Positions 1-8,698 of a stretch of 64,000 nucleotides of DNA are shown here, one piece after another. The position numbers and the translations under genes were made by a program. A model generated the notes under the pieces. The model saw only the letters and a program-made list of their open reading frames with translations. It had not been told where the DNA came from and did no database searches. Origin of the DNA: Deltaproteobacteria bacterium (GTDB lineage: Bacteria; Bdellovibrionota_C; UBA2361; JAGFJO01). The number at the start of each line of letters is the position of its first letter. Position 1 is the first letter of the stretch. Location of the stretch: positions 37,245 to 101,244 of the forward strand of contig JAGFJO010000084.1 in the NCBI GenBank assembly GCA_024102635.1, given 5' to 3'.

Positions 1-432
1 ATGTCCATCAATTAGAAGAGACTTGAACTTAATCAGCCTTGAAGGAAGTGCCGGCGGCTTGCGGGATAAATTCTCGCGATAGTTTACCACGCACCGCTCG
101 CCGTTCTCCTTTACCAGAATTGCCGAAAGAGGGGTGGCCGAGCCCGTCTCTTGAAAGACCAATGTACAATCCACTCCGGCTTCCGTTAGTTCGCGCAAAT
201 GAGCCGTCCCAAAGTGATCTGATGCAATAAATCCGCAGAAGGCGGCGCTTCCTCCCAGCCGCTTCACTGCAACCGATGCATTTGCCGCTGGACCTCCGCC
301 GCACATAACAAGCCGTTTAGCGCTAACTTTTTCGTCGCTGGCGGGGTGGCTCGCCAACATAAACGACAGATCATAACAAGCCATGCCGCAGCAGAGCACG
401 TCAAACAGAGCTGCCGATTCATCTCCTTTCAC
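1..432 (-). CDS. PfkB/ribokinase-family sugar kinase, N-terminal part (cut by window edge)
   Basis: The frame runs without a stop from a GTG at 432 to the first base of the window, giving 144 codons of an incomplete protein. It reads as the N-terminal half of a PfkB (ribokinase-like) kinase. It has a V-LCCGMACYD opening strand, the substrate-binding glycine motif CGGGPAANASVA near residues 46-57, then VKRLGG, and a later VNYRENL stretch. LIDGH near the cut matches the DGH seen in ketohexokinase and sulfofructose-kinase relatives. The family phosphorylates a sugar or nucleoside hydroxyl with ATP; the catalytic GAGD motif lies outside the window, so the substrate cannot be named. An AGGAGAGG ribosome-binding site lies upstream of the GTG. 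The gene is divergent from the PurD-like gene at 713. Confidence 0.85.
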   Translation of the reverse strand, partial: MKGDESAALFDVLCCGMACYDLSFMLASHPASDEKVSAKRLVMCGGGPAANASVAVKRLGGSAAFCGFIASDHFGTAHLRELTEAGVDCTLVFQETGSATPLSAILVKENGERCVVNYRENLSRKPPALPSRLIKFKSLLIDGH

Positions 433-489
433 GCCGCTAGCCCTCTCCTAGATTTAATAATGCTCCATTACTCTCCCGATGCTAACATG

Positions 490-550
490 CTTGTTCCGCC
501 GTAGCCACGCGTAGGCGAACTTGTTCCGCCATAGCCTATGCGCAGGCGGA
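490..550. repeat. Two tandem ~30-bp GC-rich imperfect palindromic repeats
   Basis: Two adjacent units (490-519 and 520-550) share CTTGTTCCGCC and a GCG(T/C)AGGCG core. In the second unit TCCGCC at the left pairs with GGCGGA at the right, so each can fold as a short hairpin. They lie in the 280-bp divergent gap between the PfkB and PurD-like genes, which otherwise shows no gene. The form is like a dispersed REP-type element. I saw no further copy in this window. Confidence 0.5.
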
Positions 551-712
551 GACTAGCAGCGCCGGAACTGTGCAGGTGCTTTTAGGGCCCGCCCTTCCCC
601 CACAGTAATGATAAAAAGTTCTTGTGTATCGGGGCACGCCTGCCGATTATTTAAGTTGCCTGTGCTTTGTGGAAACCTTCGCTAGCTGATGTACTTTTGA
701 GGCAACGAGAAG

Positions 713-2029
713 ATGGCTGCTTGTAGAGATAACCAGAACGGCAGTACCCAGCTCGAACCGAAAAGATTTTTATTTGTCTCGCGCCTGGGGCTCATCCATG
801 ACCTGGCAATGCAAGTACAGCAAGAGGGGCATCAGGTAAAGTACTGCATCCTCTCAAAGGAAGACCAAGATGTCGCCGACGGCTTTGTCGAAAAGGTTTC
901 GAGCTGGGAAGAGCATAGGGATTGGGCTGATGTGTTTATCTTCGACGACTCGGACTTCGGCGCCGTGTGTGAAAAACTGCGCAAGGAGGGGAATCTTGTG
1001 GTCGGAGGCTCTAAGTACTCCGACAAGTTGGAGGATGACCGCGATTTCGGCCAATCGGAGCTAAAGGCGGTAGGAAGAAATATTCTTCCATGCTGGGACT
1101 TTGATTCCTTTGATGCGGCCATTGAGTTTATTAGCAAGTCCCCGGACCGCTATGCTATCAAGCCTAACGGCAAAGCCCAGAATGACAAAGTGCTTTCTTT
1201 TGTCGGGCAGGAGGATGACGGCAAGGATATCGTTGCCATCCTTGAAAGGTACAAGAAAAGCTGGGGAAGTAAGATTAAAAGCTTTCAAATACAGAAGTAT
1301 GTAACGGGCGTGGAGGTAGCCGTGGGTGCCTTTTTCAACGGCAACGATTTTATCATGCCGATCTTCATAAACTTTGAACACAAAAGAATGTTCAACGACG
1401 ATATCGGGCCCTCAACCGGTGAAATGGGGACATCAGGTTTCTGGACTACGCCCAATACTCTATTCAAAGAAACTCTCGCCCTTATGAAGGAGCGGTTGCA
1501 GGGCTACATAGGCTATGTGGACATCAATTGCATCGCCAACTCACGCGGCATTTATCCCCTCGAGTTTACGACTCGTTTCGGCTATCCCACCGTAAATCTT
1601 CAGATCGAAGGCGTGCTTTCAAAGTGGGGGGAGTTCTTGCTGGCACTTGCAAGAGGTGAGCAGGTGGAGCTGCGCACAAAGCGCGGCTTCCAGGTGTGCG
1701 TAGTGGTTGGGGTGCCGCCTTTCCCTTATGTGGATCCGGATGCATTTCGCAAGTATTCACAGGATGCGGTGGTGCTTTTCAAAAAGGAGATAAAAGAGGG
1801 GCTCCATCCCTGTGATGTTAAGCTGGTTGAGGGCGATTGGCGGCTTGCGGGAAATTCCGGCTATGCGCTGGTTGTTACCGGCTCCGGCTCTACCATGGAA
1901 GATGCGCGAAGAGAGGCCTACAACCGCGTCAAGAATATTATTATCCCCAACATGTTTTACCGCACCGACATCGGGGAGCGCTGGCACCGTGATGGGGATC
2001 TCCTTCGGACCTGGGGTTACCTTAACTAA
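713..2029 (+). CDS. PurD-like ATP-grasp ligase (phosphoribosylamine-glycine ligase homologue)
   Basis: This 438-residue protein resembles glycinamide ribonucleotide synthetase across the ATP-grasp core and C-terminal domain. Supporting motifs are YAIKPNGKAQNDK, GVEVAVGAFF, GPSTGEMGT, the metal-binding EFTTRFGYPT (in place of PurD EFNARFGDPE), and a terminal YRTDIGERW. PurD joins phosphoribosylamine and glycine using ATP in purine synthesis. The N-terminal domain is unlike standard PurD: it starts FLFVSRLGLIHDLA and lacks the GGREHA loop. It may therefore be a paralogue with a different carboxylate or amine substrate, so no symbol is given. The last four bases overlap the convergent folE2 gene. 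The start ATG has only a weak purine-rich site upstream. Confidence 0.7.
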   Translation: MAACRDNQNGSTQLEPKRFLFVSRLGLIHDLAMQVQQEGHQVKYCILSKEDQDVADGFVEKVSSWEEHRDWADVFIFDDSDFGAVCEKLRKEGNLVVGGSKYSDKLEDDRDFGQSELKAVGRNILPCWDFDSFDAAIEFISKSPDRYAIKPNGKAQNDKVLSFVGQEDDGKDIVAILERYKKSWGSKIKSFQIQKYVTGVEVAVGAFFNGNDFIMPIFINFEHKRMFNDDIGPSTGEMGTSGFWTTPNTLFKETLALMKERLQGYIGYVDINCIANSRGIYPLEFTTRFGYPTVNLQIEGVLSKWGEFLLALARGEQVELRTKRGFQVCVVVGVPPFPYVDPDAFRKYSQDAVVLFKKEIKEGLHPCDVKLVEGDWRLAGNSGYALVVTGSGSTMEDARREAYNRVKNIIIPNMFYRTDIGERWHRDGDLLRTWGYLN

Positions 2030-2946
2030 ATGCAAGCGCTCATGTTTTGCAGCTGATCTGAAACCGCGGCCGTTAAATTGTGGTAGTGTACGCTTTCATC
2101 AACCTCAACCGACACCTCCACCAAAGTTTCGGGCGCCAACACTCCGGTATAGTTCCTTGCAGTTTCACAAATTATTGAGCGGATATTATCCTCGCAAAAC
2201 ATCCCCTGCTTATGGGCCTCTCGCACCACCTCGTGCTCATCGGAGCCCTTCAGGAGTTCCCTTATAATGGGAACGGAGCGATCAAGAATGGAATAGAGAC
2301 TCGGGTAGTCAGCCTGCGCGCTATGAACGTTCAAGGTAGCCTGTCCGCGGTTTGTGTGGGCCTGCCGCGGAGCTGCTTCAATAAGAGCAGCTATCTCCTG
2401 ATCCGGCCGGCCCTCCGCTTTGAGGCGATTATAGTACTCCCGCATCGCCCAGCGCTGGGTACAAGGACAGGCATTAATGAAGGGAACGCTTAGCCCTACT
2501 GCATGCGCTTCGCCTTCCGCGCTCTGAGAAAGATTGTAATGAATCTTGAGAAGCTCTGCGCTTGTCCGCCCAGAACTATTCTTGTTGATAATTTTCTCTA
2601 TGTCGAAGCTCAGTGACACATTACAAGTCTCAAGCTTCTGTAGCTCCACTAAGCGATTCTTGAACTCCGCCACATAACCGGCTACAGCTAGCGGCCTTTC
2701 ACTCCGTAAAGAATTCGCGGCGTCTTCAATCCGCGACATGTGCAGACCGCGCTGATCGGCAGGCAGGGCGAATGAAACTTCCATCTGACACCAGAGATCT
2801 TTTACCTCTCCACTGAAAGGGTCAATGACACGCACGTAGTAGGGCCGGTTTGATATTCCGACCTGCTGTAAAGGGTAGCGAATGGAGGGCTTTGAGGACG
2901 GGACGTCCACGAAGGCTTTCTCATTAATGTTATCTAACATCATCAC
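2026..2946 (-). CDS. folE2: GTP cyclohydrolase FolE2 (type IB)
   Basis: FolE2 converts GTP to dihydroneopterin triphosphate, the first step of folate and queuosine-type pathways. It is the metal-promiscuous form often used when zinc is scarce. The 306-residue protein carries the family marks: MEVSFALPADQRGLHMSR near residues 95-112, INACPCTQRWAMRE with the conserved active-site cysteine, and AHTNRGQA, the counterpart of the usual HSQR motif. Length fits the family (about 260-310). The opening MMML gives several closely spaced possible starts. The gene is convergent with the PurD-like gene (4-bp overlap) and lies downstream of leuA on the same strand. A folE1 gene could exist elsewhere. Confidence 0.92.
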   Translation of the reverse strand: MMMLDNINEKAFVDVPSSKPSIRYPLQQVGISNRPYYVRVIDPFSGEVKDLWCQMEVSFALPADQRGLHMSRIEDAANSLRSERPLAVAGYVAEFKNRLVELQKLETCNVSLSFDIEKIINKNSSGRTSAELLKIHYNLSQSAEGEAHAVGLSVPFINACPCTQRWAMREYYNRLKAEGRPDQEIAALIEAAPRQAHTNRGQATLNVHSAQADYPSLYSILDRSVPIIRELLKGSDEHEVVREAHKQGMFCEDNIRSIICETARNYTGVLAPETLVEVSVEVDESVHYHNLTAAVSDQLQNMSACI

Positions 2947-3062
2947 CGCTACCGAGGGTTCATGTTGTCCGTTCTAGGCGCAACCGATTGACCGACTCTA
3001 CTATAAACTGGTGTCTTCGGAAATCTCTGTCGCGCAACATTTCATGCCGCGCTGCAACCCCG

Positions 3063-4763
3063 CTATCTCTGCAAACTGCGGTTAATGGCACACAATAGCC
3101 CCTTAATGCTGGCTTTTGTGGTATTCGGATCCTGCCCGACTCCGTACACTCGCCGGCCATCCTCGCTTTCGATCTGAATATACGCTGCTGCTTCTGCATC
3201 CGAACCGGAGCTCAGCGCATGCTCAACAAAGTCGGTCAGCTTGAAGGGCTTACAGCCAAATCGCAAAAGGGCGTCCTTACAGGCGTCAATCGGACCATTT
3301 CCCGCCCCCTCAAGCTCGCGCGCGGCGCCATCAACCTCGATTTTCAAAACCGCTTTAACACGGTCACTCTCCCCCTCAGTTCCATCCTCGAGTAAAGGCA
3401 TTGAGTGAAAACGGAGGAACTTATAGGGGCGGTCCAGCTCCAGATAGGCCTTCGAAAATGCCTCCCATATCTGTTTGCTGGTGACCTCCATTCCGGTACT
3501 GTCGGAGATTTTTTGCACTACTGCGCTAAACTCTGGATGCATCGCCTTTGGAAGTGCAAACCCATAATCCGTCTCCATGCGATAGGCCACCCCGCCCTTA
3601 CCCGACTGACTGTTGATCCGGATAATCGGTTCGTACTTCCTGCCGACATCGTCCGGATCAATCGGCAGATAGGGCACTTCCCAGAAAGTACCCGCTTCTT
3701 CTCCTCTTGCCAGCATACCCTTGCGGATTGCATCCTGATGGGAGCCGGAGAAGGCCGTAAACACCAGTTCACCCGCATACGGGTGGCGCGGCCCCACGGC
3801 GATCGCAGTGCACTTCTCCGATATTCCTATAATTCGGTTAATATCGGTAAGGTCGAGCTGCGGATCAATTCCTTGTGAATACAGATTTAGCGCCAGCGTA
3901 ACTATGTCAACGTTACCGGTACGCTCTCCGTTGCCGAACAAAGTTCCTTCTACCCTTTCGCCGCCCGCCATCAGGGCCAGTTCGGCCGCCGCAACGGCAG
4001 TTCCCCGATCGTTATGCGGATGAAGACTCAATATTATGCTCTCGCGGCCTTTTATCTGGCGAAGAAAATATTCAATCTGGTCGGCATAGACATTCGGAGT
4101 GGCCATCTCCACAGTAGCAGGCAGATTAATTATCATTTTTTGCGAGGTGCTCGGCTGCCATTCGTCGATCACCGCTTGGCACACCTCCACCGAGTAATCG
4201 AGCTCGGTGCCGGTAAAACTTTCAGGAGAGTACTCGAACACAATCTCTGTATCGGTCTCTGCCGCAAGCCTTTTTATAAGGCGAGTTCCATCGACAGCTA
4301 TCTGCTTGATAGCATCCTTACCCTTGCCGAACACTACGCGCCTCTGAAGTTCGGAGGTTGGATTATACAGATGCACTATCGCGCGGAGCGCTCCCTTTAG
4401 CGATTCAAAGGTCTTTTCGATCAGATGATCTCTTGATTGAGTAAGGACCTGAGGGGTGACATCGTCCGGGATCAGTTTTTGAGTAATGAGAGTGCGGGTA
4501 AATTCGTACTCGACCGCGGAAGCCGAAGGAAAGCCGATCTCGATCTCCTTGAAGCCGATCTGTACTAATAGATCAAAAAACTCCAGCTTCTGCTGAAGGT
4601 TCATCGGGTTAATAAGGGCTTGGTTTCCGTCGCGCAGGTCAACGCTGCACCAGAGCGGAGCCTTGGTAATCTGGTTATTCGGCCAGGTGCGCTGGGGCAG
4701 ATTTACGGCAAATTGAGATAGATAGGGGCGATATTTTTCGCCCGGGTTCATTCCTTTTTTCAC
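3063..4763 (-). CDS. leuA: 2-isopropylmalate synthase (LeuA, long form)
   Basis: LeuA condenses acetyl-CoA with 2-oxoisovalerate, the committing step of leucine synthesis. The 566-residue protein fits the longer LeuA type (about 550-600). Seen are the N-terminal catalytic motif SVDLRDGNQALINPM, the metal-binding HPHNDRGTAVAAAE and LFGNGERTGN within the TIM barrel, and a C-terminal dimer domain ending NTTKASIKGLLCAINR, which in the family binds leucine for feedback inhibition. The frame opens with GTG at 4763; a nearby ATG at 4751 would sit directly on its own AAGGA, so GTG is preferred. No other leucine genes are adjacent and I saw no leader peptide or T-box upstream. Confidence 0.95.
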   Translation of the reverse strand: MKKGMNPGEKYRPYLSQFAVNLPQRTWPNNQITKAPLWCSVDLRDGNQALINPMNLQQKLEFFDLLVQIGFKEIEIGFPSASAVEYEFTRTLITQKLIPDDVTPQVLTQSRDHLIEKTFESLKGALRAIVHLYNPTSELQRRVVFGKGKDAIKQIAVDGTRLIKRLAAETDTEIVFEYSPESFTGTELDYSVEVCQAVIDEWQPSTSQKMIINLPATVEMATPNVYADQIEYFLRQIKGRESIILSLHPHNDRGTAVAAAELALMAGGERVEGTLFGNGERTGNVDIVTLALNLYSQGIDPQLDLTDINRIIGISEKCTAIAVGPRHPYAGELVFTAFSGSHQDAIRKGMLARGEEAGTFWEVPYLPIDPDDVGRKYEPIIRINSQSGKGGVAYRMETDYGFALPKAMHPEFSAVVQKISDSTGMEVTSKQIWEAFSKAYLELDRPYKFLRFHSMPLLEDGTEGESDRVKAVLKIEVDGAARELEGAGNGPIDACKDALLRFGCKPFKLTDFVEHALSSGSDAEAAAYIQIESEDGRRVYGVGQDPNTTKASIKGLLCAINRSLQR

Positions 4764-5065
4764 GGTTAACGCTCATTGCAAGAGAAAACAGCAAGTTATC
4801 ACACGGAGGGCTCTAAATCAAATCACCACCCTACCCCGATATGGGTCACAAAAAATGTTAACGAAGGGCCCTGACCGCACAGGTCTAAAGGGTCGTTAGC
4901 TCATAATTCATGTTAACCAGATTACGGCAGTAAACGGCGTAGCCTTTATTCTGGTGTGGTACACGCTAATTCTACCGCTCGCTTTTGCGTTGCTTCCTTA
5001 CGTGGCGGCAGCTGAAAGAAAGCTACAGAGCGTGGAGCCCGCGCCATGTGCAGCGGAGGCTTGAT
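4764..5065. other. Intergenic region between leuA and a possible small gene
   Basis: About 300 bases with no convincing reading frame. It must hold the leuA promoter (minus strand) and, if the small gene at 5066 is real, a plus-strand promoter. No riboswitch, tRNA or strong inverted repeat was recognised. Confidence 0.4.
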
Positions 5066-5296
5066 ATGAAAAGGCGAACGCAGCGCGCCGCACTGGTTGT
5101 TGAAACATCTCTCCTTCTCGCCCTCGTGGCGATTGTGGCGATTAATTCCACAACCTCTGAGATCTGTTTGCCACAAGTCATGCGGGGAATCAGGTTTACT
5201 GTGCCGACAATAACCTTCGCAGCGTGGACCGATCAATCCCCAGTTCGGCCGCTGTACGCAGCTGATTACCTCCCGTTTCTGCCATCTTTTTCTTGA
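5066..5296 (+). CDS. Possible small Flp-pilin-like or single-span membrane peptide
   Basis: A 76-codon frame starts at ATG 5066 with a strong GGAGG at 5055-5059, six bases upstream. It reads MKRRTQRAALVVETSLL, then LALVAIVAI, then polar sequence. A short basic head followed directly by a hydrophobic stretch with a glutamate near position +5 of the helix resembles Flp/Fap-type pilins or TadE-like subunits. The last 100 bases run antisense to the 3' end of the NtrC-type regulator, which weakens the case for the C-terminal third. No prepilin peptidase or tad genes are nearby. It may also be a chance frame, or a short membrane peptide of another kind. Confidence 0.35.
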   Translation: MKRRTQRAALVVETSLLLALVAIVAINSTTSEICLPQVMRGIRFTVPTITFAAWTDQSPVRPLYAADYLPFLPSFS

Positions 5297-6581
5297 TGAG
5301 CTCGAGCTTGAAAGCGTTTACCTGTTCATGAAAGCTGCGAGCGTCACCCGCAGCCACGTTGGGCGAACTGCCCAGCTTGATATCCCGCGCCTCTATCCTT
5401 GCCCTCCCCTCATACTGCGCCCGAAAGGCCGCTCCTTCTATTACGGTCTCAAGCTGCCTTACATTTCCCGGCCAGTCGTGTTCGCAGAGTAGATCAATGG
5501 CGCTCTCATGGATTCCGGTCACACTCAGATCCTCCTTTTGAACCGCACAATTCAATATGTGCCCGGCAAGCAGCGGAATGTCCTCGCGCCGCTCCCGCAA
5601 CGGCGGCAGATGAATGGTGAAGTGCGCTACTCTGTGATAGAAGTCACTTCTTAATTTCCCCTTCTCAAGGCACTCCTCAATGTTCTGATTTGCAGCGCAG
5701 ATAAGACGGACGTTAATTTCAAGTTCGCGGTTCGAACCAAGCGGGCGCATAACTTTATCTTGAAGTACGCCCAGCAGTGATATCTGTGTCTCTAGTGGAA
5801 GCTCACTTACCTCATCCAGAAAAAAGGTACCCCCGTGGGCTTCGCGCAGAAGCCCGCTGCGCTCCTCGGCAGCGCCTGTGAAGGCGCCTTTCACATGACC
5901 GAAGAGATCGCTGTTCACAAGATCGCAACTGGCAAAATGCGGCTGGTAGCGTACAAAGCTGCCGGCGGCGCGCGAACTCATCTTATGAATCGCTTTAGCG
6001 CAAAGCCCTTTGCCGGTGCCGGTCTCGCCGGTAATGAACACCGGCTGAGTGGTCTTTGAAGCGTAAGTAATCGCCGCCATCAATTCGCTCCATGCCCTGC
6101 ACTGTCCCACAATCATTGAAGCGGCAGCTGACTCAGGAAGAGAGGCAAGGCGATCGTAGCTGCGCCGCAGGCGCGCTTGCCTTACGCCGTCAGCTACCAG
6201 GGCAGCAAGGTGCGGGATATCGGCAGGCTTTTCCAAAAAGCTGGCGGCGCCGCTGTTTAAGGCGCGCACTCCATGTTCGGCGTCCGCATGTCCGGTCAGC
6301 ACGATAACGCGGCATGTCGGATCGCGATCGAGTATTGACTTCAATAGGCGAAAACCACCGGCCACTCCTTCCTTTGTCTCCAAACAGAGATCAATCACGG
6401 CGCATGCCGGCCTGAATTTTTCAGCTAATACAATTGCGCTGGTCTCGTTGAATGCCGTGCGTACATCAATGGAGATGCCATGGAGTTTTGACAGCGCATG
6501 AGAAGCTGCGAGAGCGCGCGCCAGGCTGTCAGCCGCGGAGCTATCATCATCCACTAAAAGTAGTACCGCTCTGGCATCCAT
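5196..6581 (-). CDS. Sigma54-dependent response regulator, NtrC family
   Basis: The protein has three parts. Numbering is from a TTG at 6590; the ATG at 6581 is its residue 4 and is chosen as the start. A receiver domain (about 1-135) has the acidic pair VDDD, phospho-acceptor Asp67 in AVIDLCLE and Lys121 in FLEKP. An AAA+ domain (about 160-400) has Walker A GETGTGKG near 188-194, the sigma54 contact loop GAFTGA at 235-240 and Walker B GGTFFLDE. A Fis-type helix-turn-helix ends the protein (GGNQLRTAAELGIDRSTLRRLL). Such proteins open sigma54 promoters when phosphorylated. The ATG lies one base after the stop of the kinase-like gene, so the two are translationally linked; the TTG would overlap that gene. 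Confidence 0.93.
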   Translation of the reverse strand: MDARAVLLLVDDDSSAADSLARALAASHALSKLHGISIDVRTAFNETSAIVLAEKFRPACAVIDLCLETKEGVAGGFRLLKSILDRDPTCRVIVLTGHADAEHGVRALNSGAASFLEKPADIPHLAALVADGVRQARLRRSYDRLASLPESAAASMIVGQCRAWSELMAAITYASKTTQPVFITGETGTGKGLCAKAIHKMSSRAAGSFVRYQPHFASCDLVNSDLFGHVKGAFTGAAEERSGLLREAHGGTFFLDEVSELPLETQISLLGVLQDKVMRPLGSNRELEINVRLICAANQNIEECLEKGKLRSDFYHRVAHFTIHLPPLRERREDIPLLAGHILNCAVQKEDLSVTGIHESAIDLLCEHDWPGNVRQLETVIEGAAFRAQYEGRARIEARDIKLGSSPNVAAGDARSFHEQVNAFKLELIKKKMAETGGNQLRTAAELGIDRSTLRRLLSAQ

Positions 6582-6582
6582 A

Positions 6583-7197
6583 CTACTCAAGTGTCAACGT
6601 GATGGTTACTTGGCCCGAAGGAGAGAGCGCTATGTCTATTGCATACCCATGTGCCCACAGCACTGCATCGGCAAGCGGAGCGCGATAGTTTTCATAGGAG
6701 AGGTGGAAATTAAAAAAAGCGGTGAGAGATTCGAAGGTGATCGTATCTTCACAAGGCGCAATAAAGCTTTTAAAAATTAGCGCTTGCCGCCCATCACCGT
6801 CCGACCAACATATCTTAAGACTCTCGCCCAGGCCGCTACTTCTAAAAAGTTCGCCAAGCGAGACGAACACCTGCCGCATTTTGTCTTCATCAGCCCTCAC
6901 AGGGCGATGCTTGCCTATTGCGCGCTGCTCGGGCGCTAAGCCAAAGGCATCTTCAAGCAAGGAGTCAAAATGTGCTCTGCCATAATCTTGAACCTTCAAT
7001 TCATGAGCGCTTAGCAGCGACATTTCCCGAATAGAGCGTGCCATCTGCCGGCACCTCTGAAATGCACGCTCACATTCGCCGGCAGGCAACATTGCTTGAA
7101 GGCAGGTAAGCTCGTTCTGGATAACCGAGAGTCCTGTGCGTAGCTGATGGGCCAAGCTATGAGTCAACCCCGAGACTGCTAATAAGGTGCGGCTCAT
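6583..7197 (-). CDS. Histidine-kinase-like protein with degenerate ATPase domain
   Basis: This 204-residue soluble protein starts almost at a DHp helix: SLAHQLRTGLSVI places the phospho-acceptor histidine at residue 17. The following half should be the ATP-binding domain, but the N-box counterpart DKMRQVFVSLGELFRSSG lacks the asparagine, and no DxGxG or GxGxG box is visible. A terminal VLWAHGYAIDIAL keeps the position of the usual HGG strand. No sensor, PAS, HAMP or membrane segment precedes the histidine. It therefore looks like a phosphotransfer protein derived from a kinase, in the manner of ChpT, or a pseudokinase partner of the adjacent NtrC-type regulator. The pairing is inferred from gene coupling. 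It lies 73 bp downstream of sthA. Confidence 0.75.
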   Translation of the reverse strand: MSRTLLAVSGLTHSLAHQLRTGLSVIQNELTCLQAMLPAGECERAFQRCRQMARSIREMSLLSAHELKVQDYGRAHFDSLLEDAFGLAPEQRAIGKHRPVRADEDKMRQVFVSLGELFRSSGLGESLKICWSDGDGRQALIFKSFIAPCEDTITFESLTAFFNFHLSYENYRAPLADAVLWAHGYAIDIALSPSGQVTITLTLE

Positions 7198-7270
7198 GGG
7201 CGCAATTGTGGATCAAAGACCCTCAAGAATCCACACAATTCTGAATGCAGGAAGGGGTGCTCTAGTTAAA

Positions 7271-8698
7271 TTAAGCCATTATCTTGTTGTAACTATCGAA
7301 TGCCGCCACCTTGTAACACTCGGCGAGAGTCGGATAGTTAAAAACGGCATCGCGGAGATATTCAATGCCTCCTCCAAGCGCCATGACACACTGGCCGATA
7401 TGAATAAGCTCGGTTGCCGATTCTCCTATTATATGAACCCCCAGAATTTGGTGCGACTCACGATGAAATAAGATTTTGAGCATGCCATTCTCGTCTCCGA
7501 GGATATGGCCACGAGCGATTTCGCGGTAGCGCGCGACACCCGTTTCGTAGGGCACTCCCTTGGAGGTCAGCTCCTCTTCATTGAAGCCGACATACGAGAT
7601 CTCCGGAATGGAGTAGATGCCATACGGCAAAGGCACATCCATCCTTTTATCTTGTATGCCGAAAGCGTGACATGAAACTAAGCGGCCCTGCGCTCCGGAA
7701 GTCGAGGCCAGCGCTGGGAATCCGATGACGTCTCCGGCGGCATATATATTCGATATTTCGGTCTGGAATTGTTCATTAACGACTACTCTTCCCCGCTCAT
7801 CAGTTTTTAAGGTGAGGTTTTCAAGTCCGAGATCATCGGTGGCGCTTCTCCTTCCGGCGGAGAAAAGCACGCAGTCGGAAACTATTACCTTTCCGCTTTT
7901 TAGCTCCGTTACGACCTGGCCGTTTTCGCGTTCCTTACAGCTCTTCACCTCCTCGCCCAGTCGTAGAGTAACGCCCATACTGCGCATTTGATACTGTAGA
8001 CATTCGATGATCTCTTCGTCCACAAAGCCGAGCAGCCGTTTGCGGGCATCAACCACAGTAACGTGTACGCCTAGTGCGGCGAACATCGAGCCGTATTCCG
8101 TTCCGATCACACCACCGCCGACGACTGTCATGTCCCTCGGCAGGCGAGGAAGGTTCAGAATGTCGTCGCTATCGAAGATCGTTCTTCCGTTGAACGCGAT
8201 ATTTTCCGGCCGTGCAGGCTTAGCGCCAACAGCTATCAGGATCTTTTCAGCAGAGCGCTTAATGATGCCCTCATGAGATTCGATCTCAACGGTGTGCTCG
8301 TCCAGAAATCGCGCGTGGCCGAAGAGTACATCGATATGATTGCGCTTCAGCTGTGCGGTAATAACATCGATCTCCGCTTGCATGATGCGATTACAGCGGA
8401 ATGTCAGATCCGCCATCTCTATCTCGGACTTGACTCGGTATCCTGCGCCGTAAATATTGCGCTGGCGGTAACCTGAAAGATAGAGAACGGCCTCCTTAAA
8501 TGACTTGCTGGGGATGGTGCCGGTGTTGACGCACACTCCACCCACCACTTCGCGGCTATCAACTATTCCGACTCTCTTCCGAATTTTCGCAGCTTGCACC
8601 GCAGCTCGCTGGCCAGCGGGCCCACATCCAAGTACCAGGAGATCGTAGTCGAACCCGTTTTCAGTAGAACGTTGTTTAGGCACTCTGGCTCCCTTCAC
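7271..8698 (-). CDS. sthA: Soluble pyridine nucleotide transhydrogenase
   Basis: SthA is a cytosolic FAD flavoprotein that passes hydride between NADPH and NAD+, balancing the two pools. The 475-residue protein has the FAD dinucleotide fold VLGCGPAGQRAAVQAAK, the SthA-type GVCVNTGTIPSKSFKEA, a second GxGxxG-like NAD(P) fold VVGGGVIGTEYGSMFAALG, and the FAD-binding GDVIGFPALAS. The second redox cysteine of lipoamide dehydrogenases is replaced by threonine in the TGT stretch, which separates SthA from lpd. The C-terminal dimer domain carries HIIGESATELIHIGQ. Genes downstream (kinase-like protein and regulator) share the strand, but no functional link is known. Confidence 0.93.
   Translation of the reverse strand: MKGARVPKQRSTENGFDYDLLVLGCGPAGQRAAVQAAKIRKRVGIVDSREVVGGVCVNTGTIPSKSFKEAVLYLSGYRQRNIYGAGYRVKSEIEMADLTFRCNRIMQAEIDVITAQLKRNHIDVLFGHARFLDEHTVEIESHEGIIKRSAEKILIAVGAKPARPENIAFNGRTIFDSDDILNLPRLPRDMTVVGGGVIGTEYGSMFAALGVHVTVVDARKRLLGFVDEEIIECLQYQMRSMGVTLRLGEEVKSCKERENGQVVTELKSGKVIVSDCVLFSAGRRSATDDLGLENLTLKTDERGRVVVNEQFQTEISNIYAAGDVIGFPALASTSGAQGRLVSCHAFGIQDKRMDVPLPYGIYSIPEISYVGFNEEELTSKGVPYETGVARYREIARGHILGDENGMLKILFHRESHQILGVHIIGESATELIHIGQCVMALGGGIEYLRDAVFNYPTLAECYKVAAFDSYNKIMA

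Noticed and set aside
2960..3199. 79-codon frame overlapping the 3' end of leuA on the same strand
   Set aside because: Another frame of leuA; no ribosome site and no recognisable protein.
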